NCBI GenBank assembly: GCA_026014585.1
Contig: JAOZIA010000022.1
Location: 124,001 to 188,000, forward strand
DNA from: Candidatus Bathyarchaeota archaeon
GTDB lineage: Archaea; Thermoproteota; Bathyarchaeia; Bathyarchaeales; Bathycorpusculaceae
Length of the DNA stretch: 64,000 nucleotides
Reading direction: 5' to 3'
Below are positions 34,876-42,328 of this stretch, in pieces (position 1 is the stretch's first letter; each line of letters opens with the position of its first letter). Position numbers and translations under genes: made by a program. The notes beneath the pieces are model-generated. The model saw nothing but the letters and a program-made list of their open reading frames with translations. It did not search any database and had not been told where the DNA came from.

Positions 34876-35697
34876 ATGTCAGTCCCATTCACTTTCAACA
34901 TTCCCTACCGAAACAACCCCAAACTCAAAGCCATAATGGAAAAAGTCAGAGAAGACAAAAAATTACAGATGTACTGGAAATGCGCTAACGTCATGGCAAT
35001 CGAACGCATGGGCTACACTGATCATGGACCAACCCACGTAAAAATCGTCTCCAATCTCGCCCTAAAACTGCTACGGATACTGGTTGAAAAAAACCGTATT
35101 ACCCCAAGCATCGTAGAAAACTACGCCGGCTACGGCATGAAAACTGAGGACGCTGAGGTTGTGGTGGTTTTAGGCTCAATTTTTCATGATTTAGGCATGA
35201 TAGTGCAACGCAATAACCACGAAAAATACAGCGCAACTCTCGCACTGGAGTTTCTGGAACGCTGCCTCAACCCAACCTACAATGAAGAAGAACGCGCCAT
35301 AATCACCTCTGAAGTTCTCCACTCCATCGTTTGCCACGAAGAACCCAAATTCGGAGAAGCACCAAACAAAATCCTAACAAAAGAAGCGGGACTCGTGGGG
35401 ATTGCGGATGCTTTGGATATGGAAGCTGGTAGGGCACGGATTCCTTTTAACGCGGGCAAAGTTGATATTCACGCTGTTTCTGCGCTCTCTATTGAGAAGG
35501 TTGTAGTTGAAGCTGTAGAGGATAGTAGTAAGCCGATTGTTATAAAAATTGAAATGTCCAATTCTGCAGGTGTATTCCAAATTGATGAACTCTTAAAACC
35601 CCGTATAGCACGCTCAGGACTTCAACAGTACTTCCACGTCATCGCAGAAATCACAGGTGAAAAAGAAAACCGCATCATAGAAAAATTCGAAATCTAA
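34876..35697 (+). CDS. HD-domain metal-dependent hydrolase
   Basis: A 273-aa member of the HD superfamily, likely a phosphohydrolase of nucleotides or related phosphoesters. The metal ligands are visible: H50/H54 in DHGPTHVKIV, H104-D105 in SIFHDLGMIV, H149 and H154 in EVLHSIVCHE and D178 in GIADALDMEAGRARIP. The C-terminal part (residues 200-273) is beta rich and ends IIEKFEI. The start is ATG 34876, with TTTAAATCTTTTA (TATA-like) at about 34832-34845. The nearest downstream gene is aspA, 90 bp away on the same strand. Substrate is not predictable. Archaeal relatives have been annotated only as HD-domain proteins. Confidence 0.85.
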   Translation: MSVPFTFNIPYRNNPKLKAIMEKVREDKKLQMYWKCANVMAIERMGYTDHGPTHVKIVSNLALKLLRILVEKNRITPSIVENYAGYGMKTEDAEVVVVLGSIFHDLGMIVQRNNHEKYSATLALEFLERCLNPTYNEEERAIITSEVLHSIVCHEEPKFGEAPNKILTKEAGLVGIADALDMEAGRARIPFNAGKVDIHAVSALSIEKVVVEAVEDSSKPIVIKIEMSNSAGVFQIDELLKPRIARSGLQQYFHVIAEITGEKENRIIEKFEI

Positions 35698-35787
35698 CCC
35701 TCCTGGATGCGCCCGTGTCCAAAGAAGATTAAAGCAACGCATAACATACTACCCCTAAACAGGCAAACACTCACAGGAGAACCTGAA

Positions 35788-37173
35788 ATGGAAACCCGCA
35801 GAGAAATTGACCCCTTAGGCGAAAAACAAATCCCAAAGAACGCTTACTATGGAATCCAAACTTTTCGGGCAACAGAAAACTTTCCAGTCAGCGGCATAAA
35901 AGAACCCGCTGTATTCATCAAATCTTACGTGCAAATCAAAAAAGCCGCTGCAATCGCCAATCAGCAAGTTGGATGGCTTAAACCTGAACTTGCAGAAGCC
36001 ATAATCCAAGCCTGCGATGAGGTGCTCAGTGGGAAACTGCTGGACCAATTTGTTGTTGATGTTTTTCAGGCGGGTGCAGGAACCAGCTTTAACATGAACG
36101 TTAACGAGGTGTTGGCTAATCGGGCTTTGGAATTACTAGGTAATGAAAAGGGTGACTACAAAACCGTCAGCCCAAATGACCATGTGAACATGGGGCAATC
36201 AACAAATGACACCTTCCCAACTGCTCTGCACGTATCAGTTCTAACCGCTCTACAGCCCCTGCTCACAGAGCTTGATAGGCTTGCTGATGCCTTCAACGTT
36301 TTAGGCGAAAAGTATGAGGATGTTTTGAAGGCAGGACGGACGCATTTACAGGATGCAGTTCCCGTCACTTTGGGGCAGGAGTTCTCTGCTTATGGTTCAG
36401 TTATCAAACACGCGGCTGATGAGCTTGGACGTCGTCAAGAGAACCTATACAGCGTCGCGTTAGGCGGTACCGCAACAGGCACAGGCGCCAACACTCACCC
36501 TGACTACAAACGGCTCGCAATAGCGGAACTTGCCAAAATCTCAGGCTTTCCTCTCAAGGCAGCAAGCAACAATTTTGAGGCATTGCAAAGTCACCGCGCC
36601 GCCCAGTCAGTGTCCAGTGGGCTTAAGGAGTTGGCTTTAGAGCTAATTCGCATCGCAAACGATTTACGCTTGTTGGCTTCTGGTCCAACTACGGGCTTAA
36701 ACGAGATAACCCTGCCACCCGTTCAGCCAGGAAGCTCAATTATGCCGGGTAAAGTGAATCCTGTAATGGCAGAATGCCTTGATATGGTTGCTTTCCAAGT
36801 TGTTGCTTGTGACACTGCGGTTTCACTTGCAACTCAAGCAGGACAAATGGACCTCAACGTGATGACCCCAGCAATCGTCTACAACATGCATTTCAGCATT
36901 CAAATCCTCACTAATTACCTGCCTGTTTTCCGACAAAAATGCGTTGAAGGCATAACCGTGGACAAGGACTGCTGTCAAAACTATCTTGAAAAGAATCCGT
37001 CGTTAGCGACTCTTTTGGCGCCAAAAATTGGCTATTTAGAAGCTGCAAAAATTGCAAAGCAAGCCCAAGCTGAAAAACGCTCAGTTAAGGAGGTCGTGCT
37101 TGAGCGGGGACTGCTGTCTTGCGAGGAGCTGGACCAGATTTTTAGCCGTAAAAACCTGCTAAATGAAAAATAA
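35788..37173 (+). CDS. aspA: Aspartate ammonia-lyase (fumarase/aspartase family)
   Basis: A 461-aa enzyme that splits aspartate to fumarate and ammonia. METRREIDPLGEKQIPKNAYYGIQTFRATENF at the start has YYGIQT-x-RA, the pattern of aspartases, while class II fumarases have a different GAQT/RS sequence there. The signature loop GSSIMPGKVNPVMAEC (about residue 315) holds the catalytic Ser, and HDT-like NMGQSTNDTFPTA is present. ATG 35788 follows ACAGGAGAACC, a good ribosome binding site, so a longer frame starting at 35707 is unlikely. It makes ammonia from aspartate and may supply or balance the nitrogen flow handled by the three Amt proteins. Confidence 0.9.
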   Translation: METRREIDPLGEKQIPKNAYYGIQTFRATENFPVSGIKEPAVFIKSYVQIKKAAAIANQQVGWLKPELAEAIIQACDEVLSGKLLDQFVVDVFQAGAGTSFNMNVNEVLANRALELLGNEKGDYKTVSPNDHVNMGQSTNDTFPTALHVSVLTALQPLLTELDRLADAFNVLGEKYEDVLKAGRTHLQDAVPVTLGQEFSAYGSVIKHAADELGRRQENLYSVALGGTATGTGANTHPDYKRLAIAELAKISGFPLKAASNNFEALQSHRAAQSVSSGLKELALELIRIANDLRLLASGPTTGLNEITLPPVQPGSSIMPGKVNPVMAECLDMVAFQVVACDTAVSLATQAGQMDLNVMTPAIVYNMHFSIQILTNYLPVFRQKCVEGITVDKDCCQNYLEKNPSLATLLAPKIGYLEAAKIAKQAQAEKRSVKEVVLERGLLSCEELDQIFSRKNLLNEK

Positions 37174-37328
37174 GCTGACGGTGACTCCAAAAGAGAAATC
37201 TGCAAACCTAAAACATAAGGTTAACCCTTCTTTTTTGTTTCAAATCACCGTTAAATTGTTCGGAACGATGAACATGCTTTTAAGTAACTTGTGCCATTCT
37301 GTTTTCACGTTAAATAGGGGTTTAGTGT

Positions 37329-37634
37329 TTGGGAAAGAAAAAAGTCTTAAATGAAGGCGCAATAAGCGAACTAGTTTACCCCGGTCAAGGCGAAGTTCTA
37401 GGTGTAGTTACCAAACTGTTAGGGTTTGACCGTATTCAAGTTAAATGTCAAGACGGCGCCGACCGATTGTGCCGTATCAGGGGAAAAATGAAACGCCGCG
37501 TCTGGATACGCGAAGGCGACATAGTTATCGTGAGTCCATGGGACTTCCAAAGCGATAAACGCGGAGATGTCGTGTGGAGATACACCCACGCACAAGTAGA
37601 CAACCTAAGACGCAAAGGCGTCCTAACTCTTTAA
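37329..37634 (+). CDS. eif1A: Translation initiation factor aIF-1A
   Basis: A 101-aa S1/OB-fold protein that helps the small ribosomal subunit scan for and select the start codon. The OB core reads GEVLGVVTKLLGFDRIQVKCQDGADRLCRIRGKMKRRVWIREGDIVIVSPWDFQSDKRGDVVWRYTHAQVDNLRRKG in sequence, with the basic GKMKRRVWIREGD signature. The TTG start at 37329 yields MGKKKVLNEG, the usual N-terminus of archaeal proteins of this family. It leads a group with RIO1 and a KH protein; this order is conserved in many archaea and belongs to ribosome assembly and start-site selection. Confidence 0.96.
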   Translation: MGKKKVLNEGAISELVYPGQGEVLGVVTKLLGFDRIQVKCQDGADRLCRIRGKMKRRVWIREGDIVIVSPWDFQSDKRGDVVWRYTHAQVDNLRRKGVLTL

Positions 37635-37758
37635 CCATTTTTTCTGGTTTTGATGCTTTTCTTTGTGTTTTCTAAAGCTGGTAATACCCTTTTTCTAAGA
37701 ATTTCAGATTTTTCTCGATTTGTTTTAATACCTAAAGACAATATCATGGTTGACTATT

Positions 37759-38544
37759 ATGTCCCATAATGCCCGAAAACGCTTAGCACACCGAGAACGC
37801 ACAGTGGAACGCCGCGACAAAATGCTCATCCACAACCACAGTGACGAGCGCGCTACGGTAGAGGAAGTTTTTGACCAAACCACACGCCTAGTCGTTTTCA
37901 GTTTACTCAATAGTGGTGTGCTCTACGAGGTTAACGGCGTAGTTAGCTCGGGCAAGGAAGCTAAGGTGTACTGGGGCAAAAACAAGGAAGGCACTGACCT
38001 TGCAGTGAAAATTTACTTGACTTCTTCTGCCGAATTTAAGAAGGGCATGGTAAAATACATCGAAGGCGACCCCCGGTTCAAAAACATAAAAAAAGATACA
38101 CGTTCACTTTTTGCAATTTGGGCGTCTAAGGAGTTTCGTAACCTCAAAGAAGCTTTGGAAGCCAAGGTTCCTGTTCCAAAACCCATCGCGGTAAAAAGCA
38201 ACGTGGTGGTTATGGAGTTCATTGGCAAAGAAGGCGTGAGTGCACCATCATTTAAAGAAAACCCGCCAGATGACCCCCAAAGAGTCTACAAACTAATAAT
38301 TACGTATCTTAAACGGTTATATCGGAAGGCAAAGCTTGTTCACGGTGATTTGAGCGAGTATAACATGATGATGTGGAAGGGTAAACCGATGATTTTTGAC
38401 ATGTCCCAGTCCGTATCTGTTGAGCATCCTATGGCGGAGTTTATGTTACGGCGGGATTTAACGAATCTTAACAGGTTCTTTAAAAGGCTTGATGTAGAAG
38501 TAATTGAAGTTGAAGAATTGTACAGGATGATTGTTGGAAAATGA
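37759..38544 (+). CDS. rio1: RIO1-type atypical serine kinase
   Basis: A 261-aa RIO1 kinase, needed in late small-subunit ribosome maturation. The ATP loop is SSGKEAKVYWGKN (about residues 62-74), the conserved Lys is in LAVKIYLTS, the catalytic loop is HGDLSEYNMMMWKG (about 195-208) and the metal Asp is in MIFDMSQSV. The RIO-specific N-terminal helix and the lack of an activation loop fit. The start is ATG 37759 because the frame start at 37750 is a TTG without a ribosome binding site. The KH protein gene overlaps its end by 4 bp (ATGATGA), so the two are coupled. Confidence 0.96.
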   Translation: MSHNARKRLAHRERTVERRDKMLIHNHSDERATVEEVFDQTTRLVVFSLLNSGVLYEVNGVVSSGKEAKVYWGKNKEGTDLAVKIYLTSSAEFKKGMVKYIEGDPRFKNIKKDTRSLFAIWASKEFRNLKEALEAKVPVPKPIAVKSNVVVMEFIGKEGVSAPSFKENPPDDPQRVYKLIITYLKRLYRKAKLVHGDLSEYNMMMWKGKPMIFDMSQSVSVEHPMAEFMLRRDLTNLNRFFKRLDVEVIEVEELYRMIVGK

Positions 38545-39125
38545 TGACAGGTAGACCAGACGCATTTATACGAATTCCAAGAGAACGCGTCGGCGTTTTG
38601 ATAGGTCCAGACGGCAAAGTCAAAAGCCACATAGAAGAAAACATGCAAGTAACACTAGAAATAGATACAGAAGGCGAAGTAAGACTCATACTGGGTGAAA
38701 AAGCTGCTGACCCATCTGTGCTACTGCGAGCAAAAGACCTTGTAACCGCTATTGGGCGAGGCTTCAAACCCGAAGATGCTTTCCGATTAATCCGCAACGA
38801 AGATGAAATCTTTGACTTGGTCGATTTACGCTTGACTTTTGGGCGGTCAGAAAGCGACATACGACGCGTAAAAAGCCGCATAATCGGCTCAGATGGCAAA
38901 ACCCGCAAACTTATCGAGGAACTCAGCGAATCCAGCGTCGTGGTTTACGGTCACACTATCGGAATCATCGGCACCTTTGAGCAAGCGGACACTGCACGCA
39001 ATGCAGTTCAGATGATTATTGATGGTTGTCAGCATCACACAGTGTATAAGTACCTGCAAAAGAAGCGCTCTGAGTTTAAGAAGCAGAAGCTGGAGATATG
39101 GGAAAAACCTGAAAGTGAAAGATAA
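38541..39125 (+). CDS. Two-KH-domain RNA-binding protein (Dim2/PNO1-like)
   Basis: A 194-aa RNA-binding protein. The first KH domain is at residues 8-75 with FIRIPRERVGVLIGPDGKVKSHIE and its GxxG loop (GPDG), and the second is at 100-170 with VKSRIIGSDGKTRKLIEELS (GSDG). This is the archaeal ortholog of Dim2/PNO1, which binds the 3' region of pre-16S rRNA next to RIO1 during small-subunit assembly. The ATG overlaps the rio1 stop codon by 4 bp. The tail is rich in Lys and Glu. In many archaea a topoisomerase VI gene follows, but not here. Confidence 0.93.
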   Translation: MMTGRPDAFIRIPRERVGVLIGPDGKVKSHIEENMQVTLEIDTEGEVRLILGEKAADPSVLLRAKDLVTAIGRGFKPEDAFRLIRNEDEIFDLVDLRLTFGRSESDIRRVKSRIIGSDGKTRKLIEELSESSVVVYGHTIGIIGTFEQADTARNAVQMIIDGCQHHTVYKYLQKKRSEFKKQKLEIWEKPESER

Positions 39126-39139
39126 ACTGCTGATTGCTA

Positions 39140-39664
39140 ATGACAGACACTAACGAGCACAAAGAAAACCTCAAAACTGCGACGGAAAGTACGAAATCTT
39201 GGACGACAGAAGCTGACAAATTTCTGTTTACCAATTTTTTAGGCATGACTGATGAATCCTTAGCCGCTGAACTGGGAAAGCCCATTGAAGTCATTGGGCA
39301 GCAAAGAGAAGATTTGGGTTTGATGCGTCCCCGAATAGTGCAAAGAACAACCACCAGCTTTAGAATCCAAAAAATTGTTTTCCACTTAAAAGCTGGGCAA
39401 AAAATATCGGGCAAAGTTAAGGTTGATGGCGGAAAAAAAGACATTATATACGGATTCTTTCAATACCAAGGTCGCCTATCCAAGCTTTCACCTAACAATC
39501 AGGAAAAAATTGTGGCACAAAAAAACTACAGCTACCAAATTAGCACAACAGGGTCACACTGTTTCTATTTTAGCAACGCTATCTCCTTGATTACTTCAAA
39601 GACGGTTGAGTTTATTTACCGAGTAGGCAACGGAAAAAAGGTCTCCATAACCTTCAAAATATAA
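39140..39664 (+). CDS. Unknown protein with a Myb/SANT-like N-terminal helix bundle
   Basis: A 174-aa protein. Residues 20-65 (STKSWTTEADKFLFTNFLGMTDESLAAELGKPIEVIGQQREDLGLMRPR) resemble a Myb/SANT-like or related HTH unit because of the W-T-x-E-x-D-K-F start and the E-L-x-x-P-x-x-V-x-x-Q-R end, which resembles a recognition helix. The second half is beta rich with FRIQKIVFHLKAGQKISGKVKVDGGKKDIIYGFFQYQG and resembles a small beta-sandwich. I use ATG 39140; a TTG at 39134 is possible. The gene starts 14 bp after the KH gene, so it may be read from the same transcript as the ribosome-assembly genes, which hints at an RNA- or DNA-binding part. No family is assigned. Confidence 0.5.
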   Translation: MTDTNEHKENLKTATESTKSWTTEADKFLFTNFLGMTDESLAAELGKPIEVIGQQREDLGLMRPRIVQRTTTSFRIQKIVFHLKAGQKISGKVKVDGGKKDIIYGFFQYQGRLSKLSPNNQEKIVAQKNYSYQISTTGSHCFYFSNAISLITSKTVEFIYRVGNGKKVSITFKI

Positions 39665-39727
39665 CTTATCTACATGCTAAAGAAATAAAAGCATGCGCCA
39701 GACAACACTTTTCAGAAGCGACCGCCC

Positions 39728-40435
39728 TTGAACCCCGAGAAAATCCTAAAATTCGACCTAAATGCTGTTGAGCAGTCGCTTTTGGGTGTAGAGCAGAACT
39801 GGAAAAAAATTGATGATAAATTGGCTTTGGAAAAAATTGGTCGTCGCGACACTCCTTTTGACTCTATTGTTCGAACACGAATGATGAAGGCTTACACACA
39901 CTTGGACGGTTTGCTTAGGCAAGAGCTGGAGCCTTTTTCACCCAAGAGTCTTACGGAAATGATAGAGCTCAATAATCTGGTTCATTATGGTTTAGATTGG
40001 GAGTTGCGTCTGCAGTATCATAAGGCCATATTGGCTAATACTGAAAAGTTTTACGCTCAAATCGTGCCCATAGAGCGATGGTACAAAAAACATATGAAAG
40101 GTGAACCACACCCGCTTAAGGTCGCCGCCGAAATCTACGTTGCCATTCTGGGTCATCCTCAGCTTTTCATAGAAGGCAATCACCGAACAGGCAGTATGAT
40201 TTGCAGTTGGATAAGCATGTACTATGGGCATCCACCGTTTGTGCTCAGCGTGGAGAACGCCATAAGATACTTTAGACCATCGGCAGAAATCAAAAAGTTC
40301 GCGGACAAATCCACTTGGCGTGGTCGCTCAACACTGCCCAAGTATCGGCGACGGTTTAAGAAATTCTGGGAAGAAAACATCGACAACAACTACGTTCTTA
40401 AACCAATTAACCCTAAACAAAAAAACAGTACTTAG
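39728..40435 (+). CDS. Fic-like protein with a divergent Fic motif
   Basis: A 235-aa helical protein. The segment at residues 143-155 (HPQLFIEGNHRTG) resembles the Fic motif H-P-F-x-x-D/E-G-N-G-R-x-x-R: the His, the Phe, the acidic residue, Gly-Asn and Arg are kept, but the residue after Asn is His instead of Gly and two residues are inserted after the Pro. Fic proteins transfer AMP or other phosphate groups to target proteins. There is no clear inhibitory helix (S/T-x-x-x-E-G/N) nearby. The start is TTG 39728 with an upstream purine-rich stretch. The gene converges with the lipid reductase gene and ends 4 bp from it. The family call is a moderate inference from this motif. Confidence 0.5.
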   Translation: MNPEKILKFDLNAVEQSLLGVEQNWKKIDDKLALEKIGRRDTPFDSIVRTRMMKAYTHLDGLLRQELEPFSPKSLTEMIELNNLVHYGLDWELRLQYHKAILANTEKFYAQIVPIERWYKKHMKGEPHPLKVAAEIYVAILGHPQLFIEGNHRTGSMICSWISMYYGHPPFVLSVENAIRYFRPSAEIKKFADKSTWRGRSTLPKYRRRFKKFWEENIDNNYVLKPINPKQKNST

Positions 40436-40438
40436 CAT

Positions 40439-41635
40439 TTATTTTTGATGACTGTAACGCGCTATTAGTTGCAGTTTTGTTGAAAGAGGAATCTTTTCTA
40501 CCATGTTGGGAATTGACAAATCCTTGGATAACTCCTCAGTAACCAGTTGTTTTAAGGGTTGGTTGCGGTTTAGTTCTTGAACTGTAAAATTCCACAACCT
40601 ATCCATGCGGCTGCCGTAGGCTCTTTTCTGAATTCTTCGTCCATAATGGATCTCCTTGCCCAATTGTCTCGCCCAACGTTTCTGATAATCGTGCAGTTTA
40701 CGCGTCGAAAAATCAGAATCATACTGTTCATCAAAAACGTCCAAAGCTATATCAGCGGATTTAAACGCGAAGTAGATGCCTTCCCACGTGGGTGGGTCTA
40801 TCATTCCTGCAGCGTCACCTATCAGCATGAAGCGGTCACCGTAGGTCTGCTTAAGCGTTGTATTCGGCAGCATGGCTCCTTCTAGTTTCAAATCATCAAA
40901 ACGGCGTGGTAAATACTGCTTAAGGTTAGGGTATAATGAAGTGTAGTTGCTGATAAAATCCCAAAGGCGCTTTTTTTTCTGGGGGTTATCGGGATTGGTG
41001 ACGAGCCCTAAAGAGAGTGTTTGTTTTTTGGGGAAAACCCAGCTGTAACCTGACTTGCTGTATCGGGTGTTAAAACAAAATTCTATTTCGTTACCGATTA
41101 AATTGTCAATTTCCCCTTCTGGGACAGTCAGTTCTGCTTGTAAGCCGATGCTGAATTCAGGCATTTTCAATTCAAGCTGCTTAAAAACCTGCGGCGACAT
41201 CCCAAACGCACCAACAATCAATCGACTGTTAAGAGTTTGGTTGTTGCTGAGGTTGACTTCTGCATAGTCTTTTTTGATGGTTATGTTTTTGACGGCTACT
41301 TCAAATAATGCCTCACAACCGCTGTCTGTTGCCTGCTCAAGTGTCCATTTATCAAACTGTGCCCGATTAACTGTTATGCCTGCGGTTTTGTTGAATTTTA
41401 GCTGGGTTTTTTCTCCGACTGGTGAAACCATAGCGAAACTGCTGATTTGCCGCTCAACCAGTTTAGAGGGAACAGTGTATGATTCAAGAAACCGCCCTGA
41501 AAGACCACCTGCACAGCATTTAGCCCTGCCCAGTTGGTTCTTCTCAATTAAGGTAACGGAGTAACCTTTTTTTGCTGCTTGTGCTGCAAAGTGTGCACCA
41601 GATGGGCCGCCACCGATTATCAGGACGTCTCTCAT
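40439..41635 (-). CDS. Geranylgeranyl reductase family flavoprotein
   Basis: A 398-aa FAD-dependent oxidoreductase of the geranylgeranyl reductase family. The FAD-binding Rossmann motif is DVLIIGGGPSGAHFAAQAAKKG (split at residues 3-24), with the acidic end of beta-2 in VTLIEKNQLGRAKCCAGGLSGR, where the conserved Cys pair lies, and DRFMLIGDAAGMIDPPTWEGIYFAFKSAD is the second FAD-contacting motif (about residue 272-300). In archaea such enzymes saturate the double bonds of isoprenoid chains of membrane lipids. Paralogs act on chlorophyll-like or menaquinone-like substrates, so the exact target is not fixed. The gene follows the 123-nt structured RNA candidate on the same strand. Confidence 0.9.
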   Translation of the reverse strand: MRDVLIIGGGPSGAHFAAQAAKKGYSVTLIEKNQLGRAKCCAGGLSGRFLESYTVPSKLVERQISSFAMVSPVGEKTQLKFNKTAGITVNRAQFDKWTLEQATDSGCEALFEVAVKNITIKKDYAEVNLSNNQTLNSRLIVGAFGMSPQVFKQLELKMPEFSIGLQAELTVPEGEIDNLIGNEIEFCFNTRYSKSGYSWVFPKKQTLSLGLVTNPDNPQKKKRLWDFISNYTSLYPNLKQYLPRRFDDLKLEGAMLPNTTLKQTYGDRFMLIGDAAGMIDPPTWEGIYFAFKSADIALDVFDEQYDSDFSTRKLHDYQKRWARQLGKEIHYGRRIQKRAYGSRMDRLWNFTVQELNRNQPLKQLVTEELSKDLSIPNMVEKIPLSTKLQLIARYSHQK

Positions 41636-41701
41636 GCGTTCTCAGACCGTACTTTTGTTGTTTTCACTTAGCACTTGGCTGGATAATAATTTTGTTTATT
41701 A

Positions 41702-41824
41702 GGTGGGCTCTTAGGGCGTTAACTCAGCGTTCAAGTCAAGCCTGAAGCCTTCATAGTTAGCGTCGTTCGCACTCAAGATCTACATCATCTGGTGTCTGCG
41801 GGGCCAGACTCGTCATCGCCCACC
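41702..41824 (-). ncRNA. Candidate structured noncoding RNA, about 123 nt
   Basis: A gene-free segment closed by a perfect 7-bp terminal stem, GGTGGGC (41702-41708) with GCCCACC (41818-41824). Inside are an 8-bp stem (CGTTAACT with AGTTAGCG, one G-U pair), a TCTGG/CCAGA stem and an AGAT/ATCT stem, giving a multi-branched fold. On the minus strand a TATA box (ATTATAATC, 41849-41857) is about 26-29 bp before the 5' end, as expected for archaeal initiation. The minus-strand RNA has a GCGATGA element (box-C-like with one mismatch) next to the 5' stem, a TGATGT (box-C'-like) and a CTGA (box-D-like) near the 3' stem, so a C/D-like sRNA is possible. It is not a tRNA, and I cannot place it in a known class. 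Confidence 0.45.
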
Positions 41825-41848
41825 CAGCAATTGAACAGCGGTTTGAAG

Positions 41849-41857
41849 ATTATAATG
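41849..41857 (-). promoter_or_regulatory. TATA box for the structured RNA candidate
   Basis: Read on the minus strand this is ATTATAATC, with its centre 26-29 nt before the closing GGTGGGC stem of the RNA candidate at 41824. The spacing equals normal archaeal TATA-to-start distances, and no protein frame begins in this gap. Confidence 0.4.
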
Positions 41858-41962
41858 TTTAGGTTGTTTTGGGTTTTGTTGTTCAGAAACCTGTTTAAAC
41901 AAAACCTGCAGTATTAAAAAGTGTACAGTTTTATAGAAAGGGTTCAAAGAGAAAGATTGAAA

Positions 41963-42175
41963 TTACTTTTTCTTTTCTTTCTCTTCTTCTTGAATTTCGC
42001 ACTGTAACCGTTTGATAATTTCATCAGCGCGTATAGGCTCAATTTTGAGCGTGTAGAGTTGACCTACTGTTCTTAGTTTTAGTTTGACTGTTTCTTTTAG
42101 CCTCTTTACTTTGCAGTATTTTGCTTTGGCGCTCATGGCGACAAATTCATCAATATTTGTAATTTCGGATGGCAT
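41963..42175 (-). CDS. rpl38e: Ribosomal protein eL38
   Basis: A 70-aa protein that fits eL38 of the large ribosomal subunit: MPSEITNIDEFVAMSAKA has the M-P-x-E-I-x-x-x-x-x-F start, then VKRLKETVKLKLRTVGQLYTLKIEP matches the K-V-K-x-x-x-R-x-x-x-x-L-Y-T-L core, and the end (ADEIIKRLQCEIQEEEKEKKK) is helical and charged. Length and order agree with crenarchaeal and eukaryotic relatives. eL38 occurs in TACK and Asgard genomes and eukaryotes but not in most Euryarchaeota, so it supports the organism placement. Such short genes are often missed by annotation. It lies alone upstream of the RNA candidate on the same strand. The call rests on motif resemblance only. Confidence 0.75.
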   Translation of the reverse strand: MPSEITNIDEFVAMSAKAKYCKVKRLKETVKLKLRTVGQLYTLKIEPIRADEIIKRLQCEIQEEEKEKKK

Positions 42176-42328
42176 GAGTTTTCCTCTTTAAGTACCGCTC
42201 TGATGGATGCAAAAGCGAGTTTTTATCTGTTTTGGTGCAACAGGCACTTTTACCCTTTTTAGCAGCAAAAATAAATATTTTTAAATCACAAATCAACCAT
42301 GATTAAACTAATGTAGACTACAAGTGTC

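Noticed and set aside
37163-37354. 63-aa frame between aspA and aIF1A
   Set aside because: It overlaps both neighbours in other frames, has no ribosome binding site and looks like chance translation of an intergenic region with a promoter.
41727-41750. tRNA-like TTAACTCAG and TTCAAGTC words in the structured RNA candidate
   Set aside because: The flanking bases do not form D or T stems, and the closing stem is too far apart for a tRNA without a complex intron, so I do not call a tRNA.
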